This document shows positions 15,367-22,353 of a stretch of DNA of 22,353 bases, piece by piece; the stretch's first letter is position 1; every line of letters begins with the position of its first letter. A program made the translations under genes and the position numbers. The DNA lies in NCBI GenBank assembly GCA_964522605.1, contig CAZFWV010000083.1:1-22353 (forward strand), written 5' to 3'. A model generated the notes under the pieces. The model worked only from the letters and a program-made list of their open reading frames with translations, ran no database searches and was not told the origin of the DNA. Source of the stretch: CAVZLD01 sp964522605 (GTDB lineage Bacteria; Planctomycetota; Planctomycetia; Pirellulales; Pirellulaceae).

Positions 15367-16420
15367 CGATGTCTTGAACAGCCTCGCTCCACGAGGGAAT
15401 TGAGCGGCGCGACCGGCGCTCGCCAAAATCTTCATCTCCCTCATCGTCCGAGTCATCGTAATCGTCCGTGGAGACGTGTGGCTTCTCGGGTGGTCGTTCG
15501 CGCGAAGGCCGGCCCGATGGGCGGCCAGACGGCTCTCGCGATTCCCGTGCAGCGGGTTCTTCGGAGCGGGATTCTGCGGAGCGGGATTCTGCGGGGCGAC
15601 GTTCGCCACCGCGTCGGCGCCGACGCCGGCGCGATCCGCTGGACCGTGCTTCCGCCGCAGGTTCTTCCCGAACGTCTTGGCCAACCGGCTCGCCTTCTTC
15701 GATCGGTTCCAAGGCATGCGAACTCGGCGGCTCCAGTTCTCGTTCGCGCGAAGTCGACTCTTCTTCGGGAGCTTCTTCGCGGCGTCGGCGGTGTCGACCT
15801 CGGCGCCGTCGACGGGATCCAGATCGTGGACTTTCCTCCGCTGGCGACGGTGGTTCGACATCGCGTTCGATTTCCGCGGCGCTTTCGTCAATTGTTTCAA
15901 ACGACTCGTCGATCAAGCCGACTTCCTCGAGAAAATTGTCGCGCGGCGGCTCGGTCGAGAGGAAGTCGGGTAGCTCCGGCTGAACGTCCCTCGCCGGTTC
16001 CACATCACGATCGCGCCGCTCGTCACGCATTTCGCCTCGCCGCGATCGCGTGGGTACCTCCGGTTCAGGCTTCGCGGCCGGTTCGACCTGTGCTTCTTCG
16101 ACGACCGGTGTTTCTTCTTCTTCCACCTCTTCCGGGACTTCGGGAACGTCCAGTCCCAACGAACGCGCGACGTCTCCCCAGTGACGGCTGGGCGTCGCGC
16201 TGCGTGGAGGTGTCTTGGCCGATCGCTTGGTGCGATCCGGGCCCGGTGCGGTCGGCGGAGGTGGTGCCTGCGGCTTGAGCGATTCGCCGCCCTCGGCAGT
16301 CGGTAGTGACTCGGTGGGAGCTTCCTCGGAAACCGGTGACGGTTCCGGCTCCGATTGGGGCTTGGCCCCCAAGAGTTCCGCAAGGAATTGCCAGTGACTG
16401 GTCCGTTCTGGATCGCTCAT
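15284..16420 (-). CDS. Charged low-complexity protein with two HW-x2-[LV]-A-x2-LG motifs (378 aa)
   Basis: Most of the protein is disordered: acidic Glu/Pro tracts alternate with Arg blocks (GSRRRRRGRHRRRR near residue 207 and a second polyarginine run near 270), ending in RRPRGGRGRRPNQRDR. Three short ordered-looking segments stand out: HWQFLAELLG (9-18), HWGDVARSLG (80-89), which aligns with the first position by position, and a C-terminal IPSWSEAVQDIVNLNMAAR helix (341-359). ATG 16420 has GGGAAG about 10 nt upstream and starts the first motif region. An upstream in-frame start at 16492 would add 24 residues without a site. Arg/Gly-rich ends suggest nucleic-acid or ribonucleoprotein binding, but this is inference; no known family is recognised. 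Confidence 0.8.
   Translation of the reverse strand: MSDPERTSHWQFLAELLGAKPQSEPEPSPVSEEAPTESLPTAEGGESLKPQAPPPPTAPGPDRTKRSAKTPPRSATPSRHWGDVARSLGLDVPEVPEEVEEEETPVVEEAQVEPAAKPEPEVPTRSRRGEMRDERRDRDVEPARDVQPELPDFLSTEPPRDNFLEEVGLIDESFETIDESAAEIERDVEPPSPAEESPRSGSRRRRRGRHRRRREEAPEEESTSRERELEPPSSHALEPIEEGEPVGQDVREEPAAEARSSGSRRRRRRRGGERRPAESRSAESRSEEPAARESREPSGRPSGRPSRERPPEKPHVSTDDYDDSDDEGDEDFGERRSRRSIPSWSEAVQDIVNLNMAARQKSRRPRGGRGRRPNQRDR
15562..15591. repeat. 15-bp tandem repeat in the charged protein gene
   Basis: CGGAGCGGGATTCTG is present twice in direct succession (15562-15576 and 15577-15591). A degenerate third copy begins after them. On the minus strand it encodes the repeated AESRS units, followed by a SGRPSGRP repeat. 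In-frame slippage here would change protein length without breaking the reading frame. Confidence 0.75.
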
Positions 16421-16517
16421 CGCAACAACACTTCCCGAGAATTCACGTCCACCGGTTCGCGAGCTGTCGCCCGCAGGCCTGCACAGAAGCAACTTACCGG
16501 ATCGCCTATTCTTGATG

Positions 16518-16546
16518 AGTATACCGGCGATTCGTGAACCCGGGAA
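16518..16546 (-). promoter_or_regulatory. Candidate promoter for the charged protein gene
   Basis: On the minus strand TATACT (plus-strand 16518-16523) matches the -10 consensus at 5 of 6 positions. It is preceded at exactly 17 bp by TTCCCG (16541-16546), a weak -35. The predicted start near 16511 leaves a leader of about 90 nt before ATG 16420 and supports that start over the upstream one. Confidence 0.4.
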
Positions 16547-16618
16547 GGTGAGCGAATTCGGGAGAAGCCCGTTAAGAAACGCGGCTTGCCTCGAGGATCT
16601 CAGGCTCGGTGCCGCAGT

Positions 16619-17839
16619 CTACTCGACACGCTGCAGAATCATCGACCCGTTATTTGCGACGTCAAACAGGGGGCGATGGTAGCGGAAGCAACTGCCGCAG
16701 GCCAAGGAACCTGGGTACCACACCAAGTTGATCGCCACGTTCCAGGCTTCTCGCTCGAAGCGGTTCAGATCTTCCTTGGGGATCAAATACGTGAAATCGG
16801 TTTCCAACGCCCATCCATTATGCAGGGGCAGCTTCGTCTCGGCACCGACCAGACCATCGCCTTCCCCCGTGAAACCGCCAAACAAGCGACCCTCGCCGGT
16901 GCCCGCCGCCAGTAATCGCGAACGATAGAAGATCGCGTAGATGTCGGTCGTTTCCCAGGATTCGACCAGCGTCGCATCGTTCAGTTGCGATTCGGTCGTG
17001 TCGGTGCTGACGCTCGATGCAAACCAGAATCCCCACGTATTCCGTTCCGACATCGCCACACTCAGTTCGCCACGCAGCTGGCCAACGGACACGTTGTAGT
17101 ACCAGTTGTCCCAGAGGTAGTCGAATACGATTCCCCCCTGGAGTCCGTAATCGCCCCGCCGAAACGCGCCGGTTGTCAGGAAGAACTGTTCTCGATCCGT
17201 GGGTGAGAACGAGGCGCCTTCGAAGTTACTGAAGTTGGCCTGGAAACCGATTTGCAGGCCTATACTCGGGGGCAACAGAATATTCTTGGCCGGAGTACCA
17301 TAATTGAAGCCCGTATGAAATCCGAAGCTGCCGTCCTCACCCCGGTTGGACTGATTCTTGAAGCCATGGACGCCGCCGAGAATCGAGAGGTGGTCGACCC
17401 AGAAGCCGGGTACAACCTCGGGCCCCCAACCCGGCGCCGGGGCGCATGAATCGCACCCGCACGACTCGGGGTCGCCGACAATGTGCGCCGAGTCATACTC
17501 CCAGGCGTTCTCCGGAATCACTTCCATCGTCGGATCGGCTTCCAGTACCTCGAGCTCGGCCGCCGGTTCTGCCAAGACGGTTGCCTGAATCGAATTGTGA
17601 GACGCAGACTGCGGGCTGCTCGCGCGCATCGTGGTGCTCCGAGACCCGTATCGCTGCGATGCGTTGGGCAACGCGGCGACACGTTCATGGCGAGGCACAA
17701 ATCCGTGGGATGGCGTGCGGGATTGCGTCGTCGTGGTCGCTCCGCGCAGCAGAGGCGTCTGTGCTGAGGTCGTTTCGACGACCAAGGCAAGCGTCAGGAG
17801 GCAGACGAACGTGCGTTGAGAGAATGCTGTTGCAAGCAT
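16619..17839 (-). CDS. DUF6666-like outer-membrane beta-barrel protein (406 aa)
   Basis: Signal peptide 1-26 (hydrophobic FVCLLTLALVV, cleavage after TSAQ). A low-complexity region (30-115) is followed by a CGCDSC cluster (127-132) and then, from about 147 to the end, alternating aromatic/hydrophobic strands typical of an outer-membrane barrel (GFWVDHLSILGGVHGFKNQSNRGEDGSFGFH, later YYNVSVGQLRGELSV, WNVAINLVWYPG). This pattern recalls the planctomycete family DUF6666; I assign it from memory of the motif, not from a search. Start: ATG 17839 has GGAAG about 7 nt upstream. The longer frame to 17857 begins with TTG and is disfavoured. Divergent from the Cys-rich gene. Function unknown. Confidence 0.82.
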   Translation of the reverse strand: MLATAFSQRTFVCLLTLALVVETTSAQTPLLRGATTTTQSRTPSHGFVPRHERVAALPNASQRYGSRSTTMRASSPQSASHNSIQATVLAEPAAELEVLEADPTMEVIPENAWEYDSAHIVGDPESCGCDSCAPAPGWGPEVVPGFWVDHLSILGGVHGFKNQSNRGEDGSFGFHTGFNYGTPAKNILLPPSIGLQIGFQANFSNFEGASFSPTDREQFFLTTGAFRRGDYGLQGGIVFDYLWDNWYYNVSVGQLRGELSVAMSERNTWGFWFASSVSTDTTESQLNDATLVESWETTDIYAIFYRSRLLAAGTGEGRLFGGFTGEGDGLVGAETKLPLHNGWALETDFTYLIPKEDLNRFEREAWNVAINLVWYPGSLACGSCFRYHRPLFDVANNGSMILQRVE

Positions 17840-18315
17840 GAATCCGCTTCCATCCAATCAATGGGTTAACAGGCCTCGAGAGAGGTTTCGTCACCCGCGA
17901 TATCGACGAAGGCCGACCCGAAACTTTCGTTAAACTCGACATAATCCGAAAAGACGCCCTATCTTTCCCTGTCTGTCGGCTCCTTCACGCCCCCGAGTCT
18001 GGGGCATGCTGACTGTCCCCCGTATCCGAAGCATTCAAGCCGCTTCCGCTTCGACTCCGTGCCTTGGGGTTCAGCGGCCCGGACGAGGCGACCTCGAGAT
18101 GTGAAAACAGGATGGCTGTGACGGTCGTCCCGGTCCTGCCGGTCGAGTGGACTTTAGGGGGGAAAGGGAAACTTCTGGTCGCAGCGGCAGAAACGGTTCG
18201 ATGAGATCTTCCGAAGGTGACAATCAGCCGTTCGCCGCCTCCCGGACCTGCGCTTCGGCATGGGGGACGGTGCGAAGCAGACAATCTTGTTGCAGGATGG
18301 AAGGAGACCTAAGGA
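17840..18315. other. Divergent intergenic region between DUF6666-like and Cys-rich genes
   Basis: 476 bp, the longest gene-free stretch. I see no open frame with a credible ribosome binding site or family resemblance, no convincing -10/-35 pair on either strand, and only a small CCCC-GAGTCT-GGGG hairpin (around 17992-18005). AAGGAG at its right end is the ribosome binding site of the Cys-rich gene. It must contain promoters for both genes; an untranslated RNA cannot be excluded. Confidence 0.5.
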
Positions 18316-19203
18316 ATGGTGTCTCGTCGAACAATGTCGGTGCTCGTCATCGTGGCGCTGATCGCGGGCTCGCGGGCGAATGCCCAGGTTCGTCCGTTGG
18401 GAGCAGTGAACCACCCGAGCCGGGTCCAGCAGGCCTGTTGTGAGTGTGGTGTCGACTATGGGTACGCAGGATGTGCCGGCCAATGTGGCACGGTCTGGGG
18501 CACGACCTGTCTCGATCCCTGTTGTGGTCACCCGGGTCTTTATCCACCGTGTCCCAATCCCTGCCGGACGACTTTGGTGGGCGAACTCCTGCTGGATATC
18601 CGCCATGTGGTCTGCTCGAGCCTGACCCATGTGTTTTCCTGTGCGTTTGGCACATGCGGCATGGTCACCTGTGCACGTTGTGGCCCGTGCGTCACGGACT
18701 GCTATGACTGTTGCGATAGTTACGACTGTGGATCATGCGATTGCGGCGGTGCGGTCACCACGTCGGACTGTGGCTGCTATGGTGGTTCGGTCCACATGAG
18801 TCCATTGGAAGTCGGGCAGCCCGCCCCGGCGGCAGTGGATGAGCAAGGGAATCCGTTCCGCGACGATCCGGCGCAAGGGACGGGTGCGATGGGCGCACAG
18901 CAGACGATGCGCACCCGCTCGATTCTCCCCGCACCGCGCGCGGCCGCTCAAACGCAACCGGTCCGTCGATCGGTTCGCCGAGCGAGTTATCAAGAGCCCG
19001 TATCGCGCTCTGCCCAATTGCCGGCCAGTCCTAGCGTGAATCGAAACGGCGCTCGCACGATCTCCAACGCCGTCCCGTCACGAGCGGGCCATTACATTCC
19101 GCAGCGGACGTCGACTCTGCGTCCCACGAGGGGCGTCCAACTGCAGCCGGTTCCGCAGGCGTCTGGTTCCGCTTCGGCACTGCGATTCCGCGATGCCGAC
19201 TGA
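18316..19203 (+). CDS. Secreted cysteine-rich protein (295 aa, 24 Cys)
   Basis: Signal peptide 1-23 (MVSRRTMSVLVIVALIAG, cleavage after ANA). Residues 41-154 hold 24 cysteines, many in CC, CxC and CxxC pairs with Gly and Asp between them (for instance ACCECG, DCYDCCDSYDCGSCDCGG). No Cys occurs afterwards. The C-terminal half (155-295) is Pro/Arg/Ser/Gln-rich and probably disordered. Such spacing suits dense disulfide bonding outside the cytoplasm or metal binding; it does not match metallothionein, ferredoxin or zinc-finger patterns that I know. AAGGAG is about 9 nt upstream of ATG 18316. Divergent from the DUF6666-like gene, which carries its own CGCDSC cluster. No known family is recognised. 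Confidence 0.85.
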   Translation: MVSRRTMSVLVIVALIAGSRANAQVRPLGAVNHPSRVQQACCECGVDYGYAGCAGQCGTVWGTTCLDPCCGHPGLYPPCPNPCRTTLVGELLLDIRHVVCSSLTHVFSCAFGTCGMVTCARCGPCVTDCYDCCDSYDCGSCDCGGAVTTSDCGCYGGSVHMSPLEVGQPAPAAVDEQGNPFRDDPAQGTGAMGAQQTMRTRSILPAPRAAAQTQPVRRSVRRASYQEPVSRSAQLPASPSVNRNGARTISNAVPSRAGHYIPQRTSTLRPTRGVQLQPVPQASGSASALRFRDAD

Positions 19204-19232
19204 TTATCATCGTCACCGACGTTGATTCGAAG

Positions 19233-19273
19233 CAACGGAGTCCCGCGTGCCTAAGGGCCGCCGGACTCCGTTG
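19233..19273. terminator. Symmetrical terminator between convergent genes
   Basis: An 11-bp perfect stem (CAACGGAGTCC, 19233-19243, with its complement at 19263-19273) encloses a 19-nt loop. It sits between the convergent Cys-rich and Cys/Met-metabolism genes, 30 bp after one stop and 110 bp after the other. T-rich tracts outside the stem are weak (GTCGTTTCG on the plus strand), so it may act in both directions or need Rho. Confidence 0.55.
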
Positions 19274-19383
19274 TCGTTTCGCCTCGTGAGAATTTCCGGA
19301 ACTGGTCTGCACGGTGCGGTGCGCGCGTCGTTCGACCTACGGCTGCAGAACGGCTCAAGGCGGCCCATGCATTGGCAGGCGAA

Positions 19384-20532
19384 TCAAGACACGGCGTCGA
19401 GTGCCTGCTGAAGATCCTGCCACAGATCGTCAGGGTCCTCCAGACCAATCGACAGGCGGATCAGCGAGTCGACGATCCCGTGTGCCAACCGTTGTTCGGG
19501 ATCGTAGCTGGCATGCGACATGGTCGCTGGCTGTTCAATCAGGGATTCGACGGCGCCGAGGCTAACGGCCAATTGAAACAACTGAGTGGATTGAACGACC
19601 TGGCGGGCTTGCTGACTGCTGCCGTGCAGTTCGAAGCTCAGAATGCCACCAAAGCCACCGTCCATTTGACGACAGGCGAGATCATGACCCGGGTGACCTG
19701 GCAGTCCGGGGTACAGCACGCGCGCGACGCGTCGATCGGCCAGTAGTCGCTCCGCGAGGACCATCGCGGTGCGAGAGTGTTCGCGAACGCGCAGGTCGAG
19801 CGTCTTCAATCCACGCGAGACGAGGTAGCAGTCGAGCGGTCCGAGTACGCTGCCGGTTGCGTTCTGGATGGAATACAGCTGGTCATAGAGCGTTTGATCG
19901 CGAACAATCACGGCGCCGGCGATGACGTCACTGTGTCCGCCGAGGTACTTCGTGGCGGAATGCATCACAAGATCCGCACCGCGTTCCAGCGGACGAGTCA
20001 GGACGGGCGTGGCGAGCGTGTTGTCTACGGCCAGCTGAGCTCCGTGGCGGTGCGCGATTTCGGCACAGGCCGCGATATCGGAGATACTCAGCAGCGGGTT
20101 TCCGGGGCTCTCGAGCCAGAGCAGGCGTGTTCGAGAGCAGAACGCTTCGGCCAGTGCGGCCTGATCGTGCGTGGGAACCAGGGAGACGTCGATTCCCCGT
20201 GGTTTCATAATCTTGTGCAGCAGACGATAGGTACCCCCATAAACGTCCGTTCCCGCCAGGATCCGATCGCCCGGTTGCAGGGTTAAGGTGACCGCATGGA
20301 TGGCGGCCATGCCGGACGAAAACGCGAGGGCACCACAGCCGGATTCGAGTGAGGCGAGCGTGGTCTCGAGGTTCTTTCGCGTCGGATTACCGCTGCGTCC
20401 ATAGTCGAATTCGCCCCACTGGCCGGCCCCCGGCTGAACGTAAGTCGAGGCAAGATGGATCGGCGGCACGACAGCGCCCGTTTGAGTATCGCGTTGATTG
20501 CCGACGTGAATGGCGCGCGTGCGGAACTTCAT
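19384..20532 (-). CDS. Cys/Met-metabolism PLP enzyme, cystathionine gamma-synthase/lyase type (382 aa)
   Basis: Fold-type I PLP enzyme of the trans-sulfuration family, acting on cystathionine or O-acyl-homoserine in the cytoplasm. Motifs: PPIHLASTY (23-31), DYGRSGNPTRKNLE (43-56), FSSGMAAI with DVYGGTYRL (96-104), WLESPGNPLL (139-148), AVDNTLATP (168-176), and the cofactor Schiff-base SATKYLGGHSDV with Lys195. The C-terminal SLGAVESLIEQPATMSHA and RLSIGLED motifs are intact, and length is normal. Synthase (MetB) and lyase (MetC/CGL) cannot be separated reliably by eye. ATG 20532 has AGGG about 8 nt upstream and gives the typical MKFRTRAIH start. Divergent from the HEAT-like gene with a shared promoter region. 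Confidence 0.93.
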   Translation of the reverse strand: MKFRTRAIHVGNQRDTQTGAVVPPIHLASTYVQPGAGQWGEFDYGRSGNPTRKNLETTLASLESGCGALAFSSGMAAIHAVTLTLQPGDRILAGTDVYGGTYRLLHKIMKPRGIDVSLVPTHDQAALAEAFCSRTRLLWLESPGNPLLSISDIAACAEIAHRHGAQLAVDNTLATPVLTRPLERGADLVMHSATKYLGGHSDVIAGAVIVRDQTLYDQLYSIQNATGSVLGPLDCYLVSRGLKTLDLRVREHSRTAMVLAERLLADRRVARVLYPGLPGHPGHDLACRQMDGGFGGILSFELHGSSQQARQVVQSTQLFQLAVSLGAVESLIEQPATMSHASYDPEQRLAHGIVDSLIRLSIGLEDPDDLWQDLQQALDAVS

Positions 20533-20566
20533 GGATCGAGCCCTGTCGTTTTGCGGACAAAAGCGT

Positions 20567-20594
20567 ATTGTGACCTAGGTTTCGTTTCACACAA
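20567..20594 (-). promoter_or_regulatory. Possible promoter of the PLP enzyme gene
   Basis: On the minus strand TTGTGT (plus-strand 20589-20594), 16-bp spacer, CACAAT (20567-20572), 3 of 6 and 4 of 6 matches to consensus. It is 35 bp upstream of ATG 20532. Confidence 0.3.
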
Positions 20595-20638
20595 TTGGGT
20601 AGTGGTCAGGTTGGATGCGGGGCCGTCTCGTCGGTTTC

Positions 20639-20668
20639 TGGACGGTCGGACGGAGAAGCAGCTACAAT
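20639..20668 (+). promoter_or_regulatory. Candidate promoter of the HEAT-like operon
   Basis: TGGACG (20639-20644), 18-bp spacer, TACAAT (20663-20668), matching consensus at 4 and 5 of 6 positions. It would give a leader of about 40 nt before ATG 20716 and supports that start over the longer frame from 20455, which would run through the promoter and the opposite gene. Confidence 0.45.
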
Positions 20669-20715
20669 ACGTTGGAGGCCTCGAAGGCCGTTCGGGGATT
20701 GACGGGGAAGCTTGC

Positions 20716-21846
20716 ATGAGCCGTTTTTTGTTGTGCGTGGCAGTTCTAGTTGCCGCCCCGCTTGGCGCGGGCTCGCTGCCGCTGCGTGGGCAGGAGGCCA
20801 CCGGCGAGCCAGCCGCCCGACAACTGGTCGAACAGCTCGGTGCCGAAGATTTCATTCAGCGTCAGATGGCGATGGAAGCGCTCACGGAACGAGGATTGCC
20901 TGCCCTCGAGGCGGTGAAAAAAGGCACGGAAGACCCGGATCCGGAAATACGATTTCGGGCACGGCAGGTGTTGCGGGCAATTCGGCACCTGGACCGGCAG
21001 CGGCTGATCAACACGTTCGCCGCGGGACAAGACGTATCTGTGGCAGATGAGTTGCCCGGTTGGCGCGCATACCGTGCGATGGCGGGGGATGATCCGGATT
21101 CGCGATCATTGTTCGTCGAAATGCTGGAAGCGGAGTGGGCGTTTCTGGAGAGCATCTTTCGTGATGAAACGGTCCAGCCGAACGCCTTACTCGCGGAGCG
21201 ATGTCAGAATCTCCAAAACATCTTGCGTCTTCGTCGCACAGTTCCCGTCGGTAGCATCGCCGCGCTCTTACTTGCCGCCAGCCGCGAGGATGTCGATTTA
21301 AGCAGCCAGCCTTACTTGATGTCGTTCTGTTATCTGGCTGACTTCGAACAGGCGATGCGAATTGGATCACGCCGCCAGGCGCTCCGTGCCTTGCTTGGTT
21401 CTCTGATCGCCCGGAATTCCGTGGATGCGCTGTTGACCCAACGATTGCATTTCGCCCTGCATTATGAAATGCCGGAGGGCCTGGAGCCCGCGCGTCGGGT
21501 CTTGAATAGCGGTGATGGAATCTCCTCGGTGAAGCAATTCGCGATTCTCGTGCTCACGAAACTGGGAACTCCCGACGACGATCCGCTGTTGGAGAAGATG
21601 CTGGATGATGCCACCGTCGTTGCGGCTCAGCGTCGAGTGAACAATGTGCGGATCACGACGCAAGTACGCGATTTGGCGCTGGCGGGACTACTCTATCGCG
21701 CCGACGAGGAATTCGAGGATTTCGGGCTGCCTCCCCTGAGGCCGCATCCCACGACAGTCTTTGTCACGACGACGATCGGTTTCGTGTCCGATGAGGCGCG
21801 CGAAAAAGCGATTACGCAGTGGCGTCAGGAACACGCGGGCAACTAA
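20716..21846 (+). CDS. Secreted HEAT-repeat-like protein (376 aa)
   Basis: Signal peptide about 1-26 (MSRFLLCVAVLVAAPLGAG, cleavage near RGQEA). Residues 34-90 look like HEAT/armadillo helices: LVEQLGAEDFIQRQMAMEALTERGLPALEAV, then DPDPEIRFRARQVLRAI. This pattern is common in planctomycete exported proteins and usually serves protein binding. The rest is mostly helical (for example RRQALRALLGSLIARNSVDALLTQRLHFAL), ending in a probable beta segment and a helical tail. ATG 20716 has GGGGAAG about 6 nt upstream. The stop codon TAA is followed at once by the ATG of the next gene, so the two are surely cotranscribed. Substrate or partner unknown; the downstream membrane protein is the obvious candidate. 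Confidence 0.85.
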   Translation: MSRFLLCVAVLVAAPLGAGSLPLRGQEATGEPAARQLVEQLGAEDFIQRQMAMEALTERGLPALEAVKKGTEDPDPEIRFRARQVLRAIRHLDRQRLINTFAAGQDVSVADELPGWRAYRAMAGDDPDSRSLFVEMLEAEWAFLESIFRDETVQPNALLAERCQNLQNILRLRRTVPVGSIAALLLAASREDVDLSSQPYLMSFCYLADFEQAMRIGSRRQALRALLGSLIARNSVDALLTQRLHFALHYEMPEGLEPARRVLNSGDGISSVKQFAILVLTKLGTPDDDPLLEKMLDDATVVAAQRRVNNVRITTQVRDLALAGLLYRADEEFEDFGLPPLRPHPTTVFVTTTIGFVSDEAREKAITQWRQEHAGN

Positions 21847-22353
21847 ATGTGGGATGACGCGTTTCGTTGGAGCCGAGGCTTTCGTCTGGCTGTCGGGGCG
21901 GCCGTACTGACCCTGGCGCTCTTCGGACTGTTGCTGGTCGCACGCGCACCGGTGACGTCGCGTCTGAGCCACGCGGTGTTGCAGCAAGTGCGGGAATACT
22001 GGACGGGTAAACCACCGCTGGTGACCGTCGATGTTCCGCGCGATCTTGGTGTGCGAAAAGGCCATTTGGTCTATCTCGATCGGGCGGACGGCGAGAGTGA
22101 AGTCGTGGGACGCGTTGCACGCGTGACCGACGTGAGTTCGACCGTCCAGCGACTCGAATTACTGTTGACGGCCCAGGTTGCACGGGAGCGGAAGCACGGA
22201 GGAATCTTGAAAGGGACGCCACGTGCGATCGGTCTTGAGGCGGTGATGCGGTTGTTGCTTGTCCCCGACGGACCTATTGACGAAGCTCAGCGAGCGCAAA
22301 CGGAGATCTGTCCCGCGATCAAGCAGCACGTGCTGCCCGAAATGAACGCGCGC
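21847..22353 (+). CDS. Membrane-anchored protein, truncated by window end (169 aa seen)
   Basis: ATG 21847 directly follows the TAA of the HEAT-like gene (zero spacing), and the frame stays open for 169 codons to the window edge. It begins MWDDAFRWSRG, then one TM helix (about 13-34, RLAVGAAVLTLALFGLLLVA). A soluble domain then has GVRKGHLVYLDRADGESEVVGRVARVTD (about 68-95), which loosely resembles the beta-rich MCE/MlaD or barrel-sandwich type with a turn rich in G-x-V. This resemblance is weak. Orientation would be N-in with the domain outside. The 3' end, and so full length and domain content, are not visible. Confidence 0.75.
   Translation, partial: MWDDAFRWSRGFRLAVGAAVLTLALFGLLLVARAPVTSRLSHAVLQQVREYWTGKPPLVTVDVPRDLGVRKGHLVYLDRADGESEVVGRVARVTDVSSTVQRLELLLTAQVARERKHGGILKGTPRAIGLEAVMRLLLVPDGPIDEAQRAQTEICPAIKQHVLPEMNAR

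Noticed and set aside
15562..15606. Short tandem repeats as a possible CRISPR or regulatory array
   Set aside because: The 15-bp units are in frame inside a coding gene and encode AESRS repeats; there are no spacers.
15400..16278. Plus-strand open frame of 292 codons over the charged protein gene
   Set aside because: It mirrors the low-complexity Arg/Glu coding sequence. The minus frame has a good start, a promoter and repeated motifs.
17985..18284. Minus-strand 99-codon frame in the divergent intergenic region
   Set aside because: No Shine-Dalgarno, no domain, Ser/Arg/Gly composition typical of random GC-rich frames.
1..22353. CRISPR array, tRNA, rRNA, insertion sequence or prophage
   Set aside because: No regularly spaced repeats, cloverleaf sequences, rRNA segments, transposase or phage motifs were seen on either strand.

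Overview
The window looks like chromosomal DNA from a planctomycete, probably of the Pirellulales/Planctomycetales type. The evidence is a combination of gene families common in that phylum: two DUF1559 proteins with a type IV pilin-like N-terminus and a C-terminal H-x9-DG-like segment, a PEP-CTERM protein, a Hanks-type Ser/Thr kinase with a helical N-terminal extension and a C-terminal membrane anchor, a DUF6666-like outer-membrane protein, and acidic or Arg-rich low-complexity proteins. The DNA is GC-rich, which creates many long antisense open frames over real genes. I found no rRNA, tRNA, CRISPR array, insertion sequence or phage gene.

Layout. 1-5300, all minus strand: rluA-family pseudouridine synthase, Ser/Thr kinase, and two DUF1559 genes separated by a 100-N assembly gap, ending in a strong terminator hairpin. 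5530-7165, plus strand: a Maf-family nucleotide pyrophosphatase and a PEP-CTERM protein. 7166-7421: hairpin-rich spacer with CACTGG-type inverted repeats. 7422-14075, minus strand, in transcription order: rpsD (ribosomal protein S4), lpd (E3), aceE (E1), aceF (E2). This is a complete pyruvate dehydrogenase complex, with E3 first and one nucleotide from the S4 stop codon. 14264-16420: an acidic lipoprotein (minus), a two-TM HAMP-like membrane protein (plus) and a charged low-complexity protein (minus). The last two converge and overlap by 83 bp. 16619-19203: a DUF6666-like barrel protein (minus) divergent from a secreted protein with 24 cysteines (plus). 19384-20532: a Cys/Met-metabolism PLP enzyme (minus), facing the Cys-rich gene across a symmetrical terminator. 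20716-22353: a secreted HEAT-like protein followed with zero spacing by a membrane-anchored protein cut by the window end.

How the genes fit together. The clearest functional unit is rpsD-lpd-aceE-aceF, which would link S4 output to entry of pyruvate into the TCA cycle. Many of the remaining genes encode envelope or surface proteins (DUF1559 pair, PEP-CTERM, lipoprotein, HAMP-like, DUF6666-like, Cys-rich, HEAT-like). I see no obvious new defence or mobile system. The items most worth a second look are the S4-E3 coupling, the duplicated HW-x2-[LV]-A-x2-LG motif in the charged protein, the Cys-rich/DUF6666 pair, the repeat flanking the assembly gap, and the HEAT-like/membrane-protein pair at the right edge.
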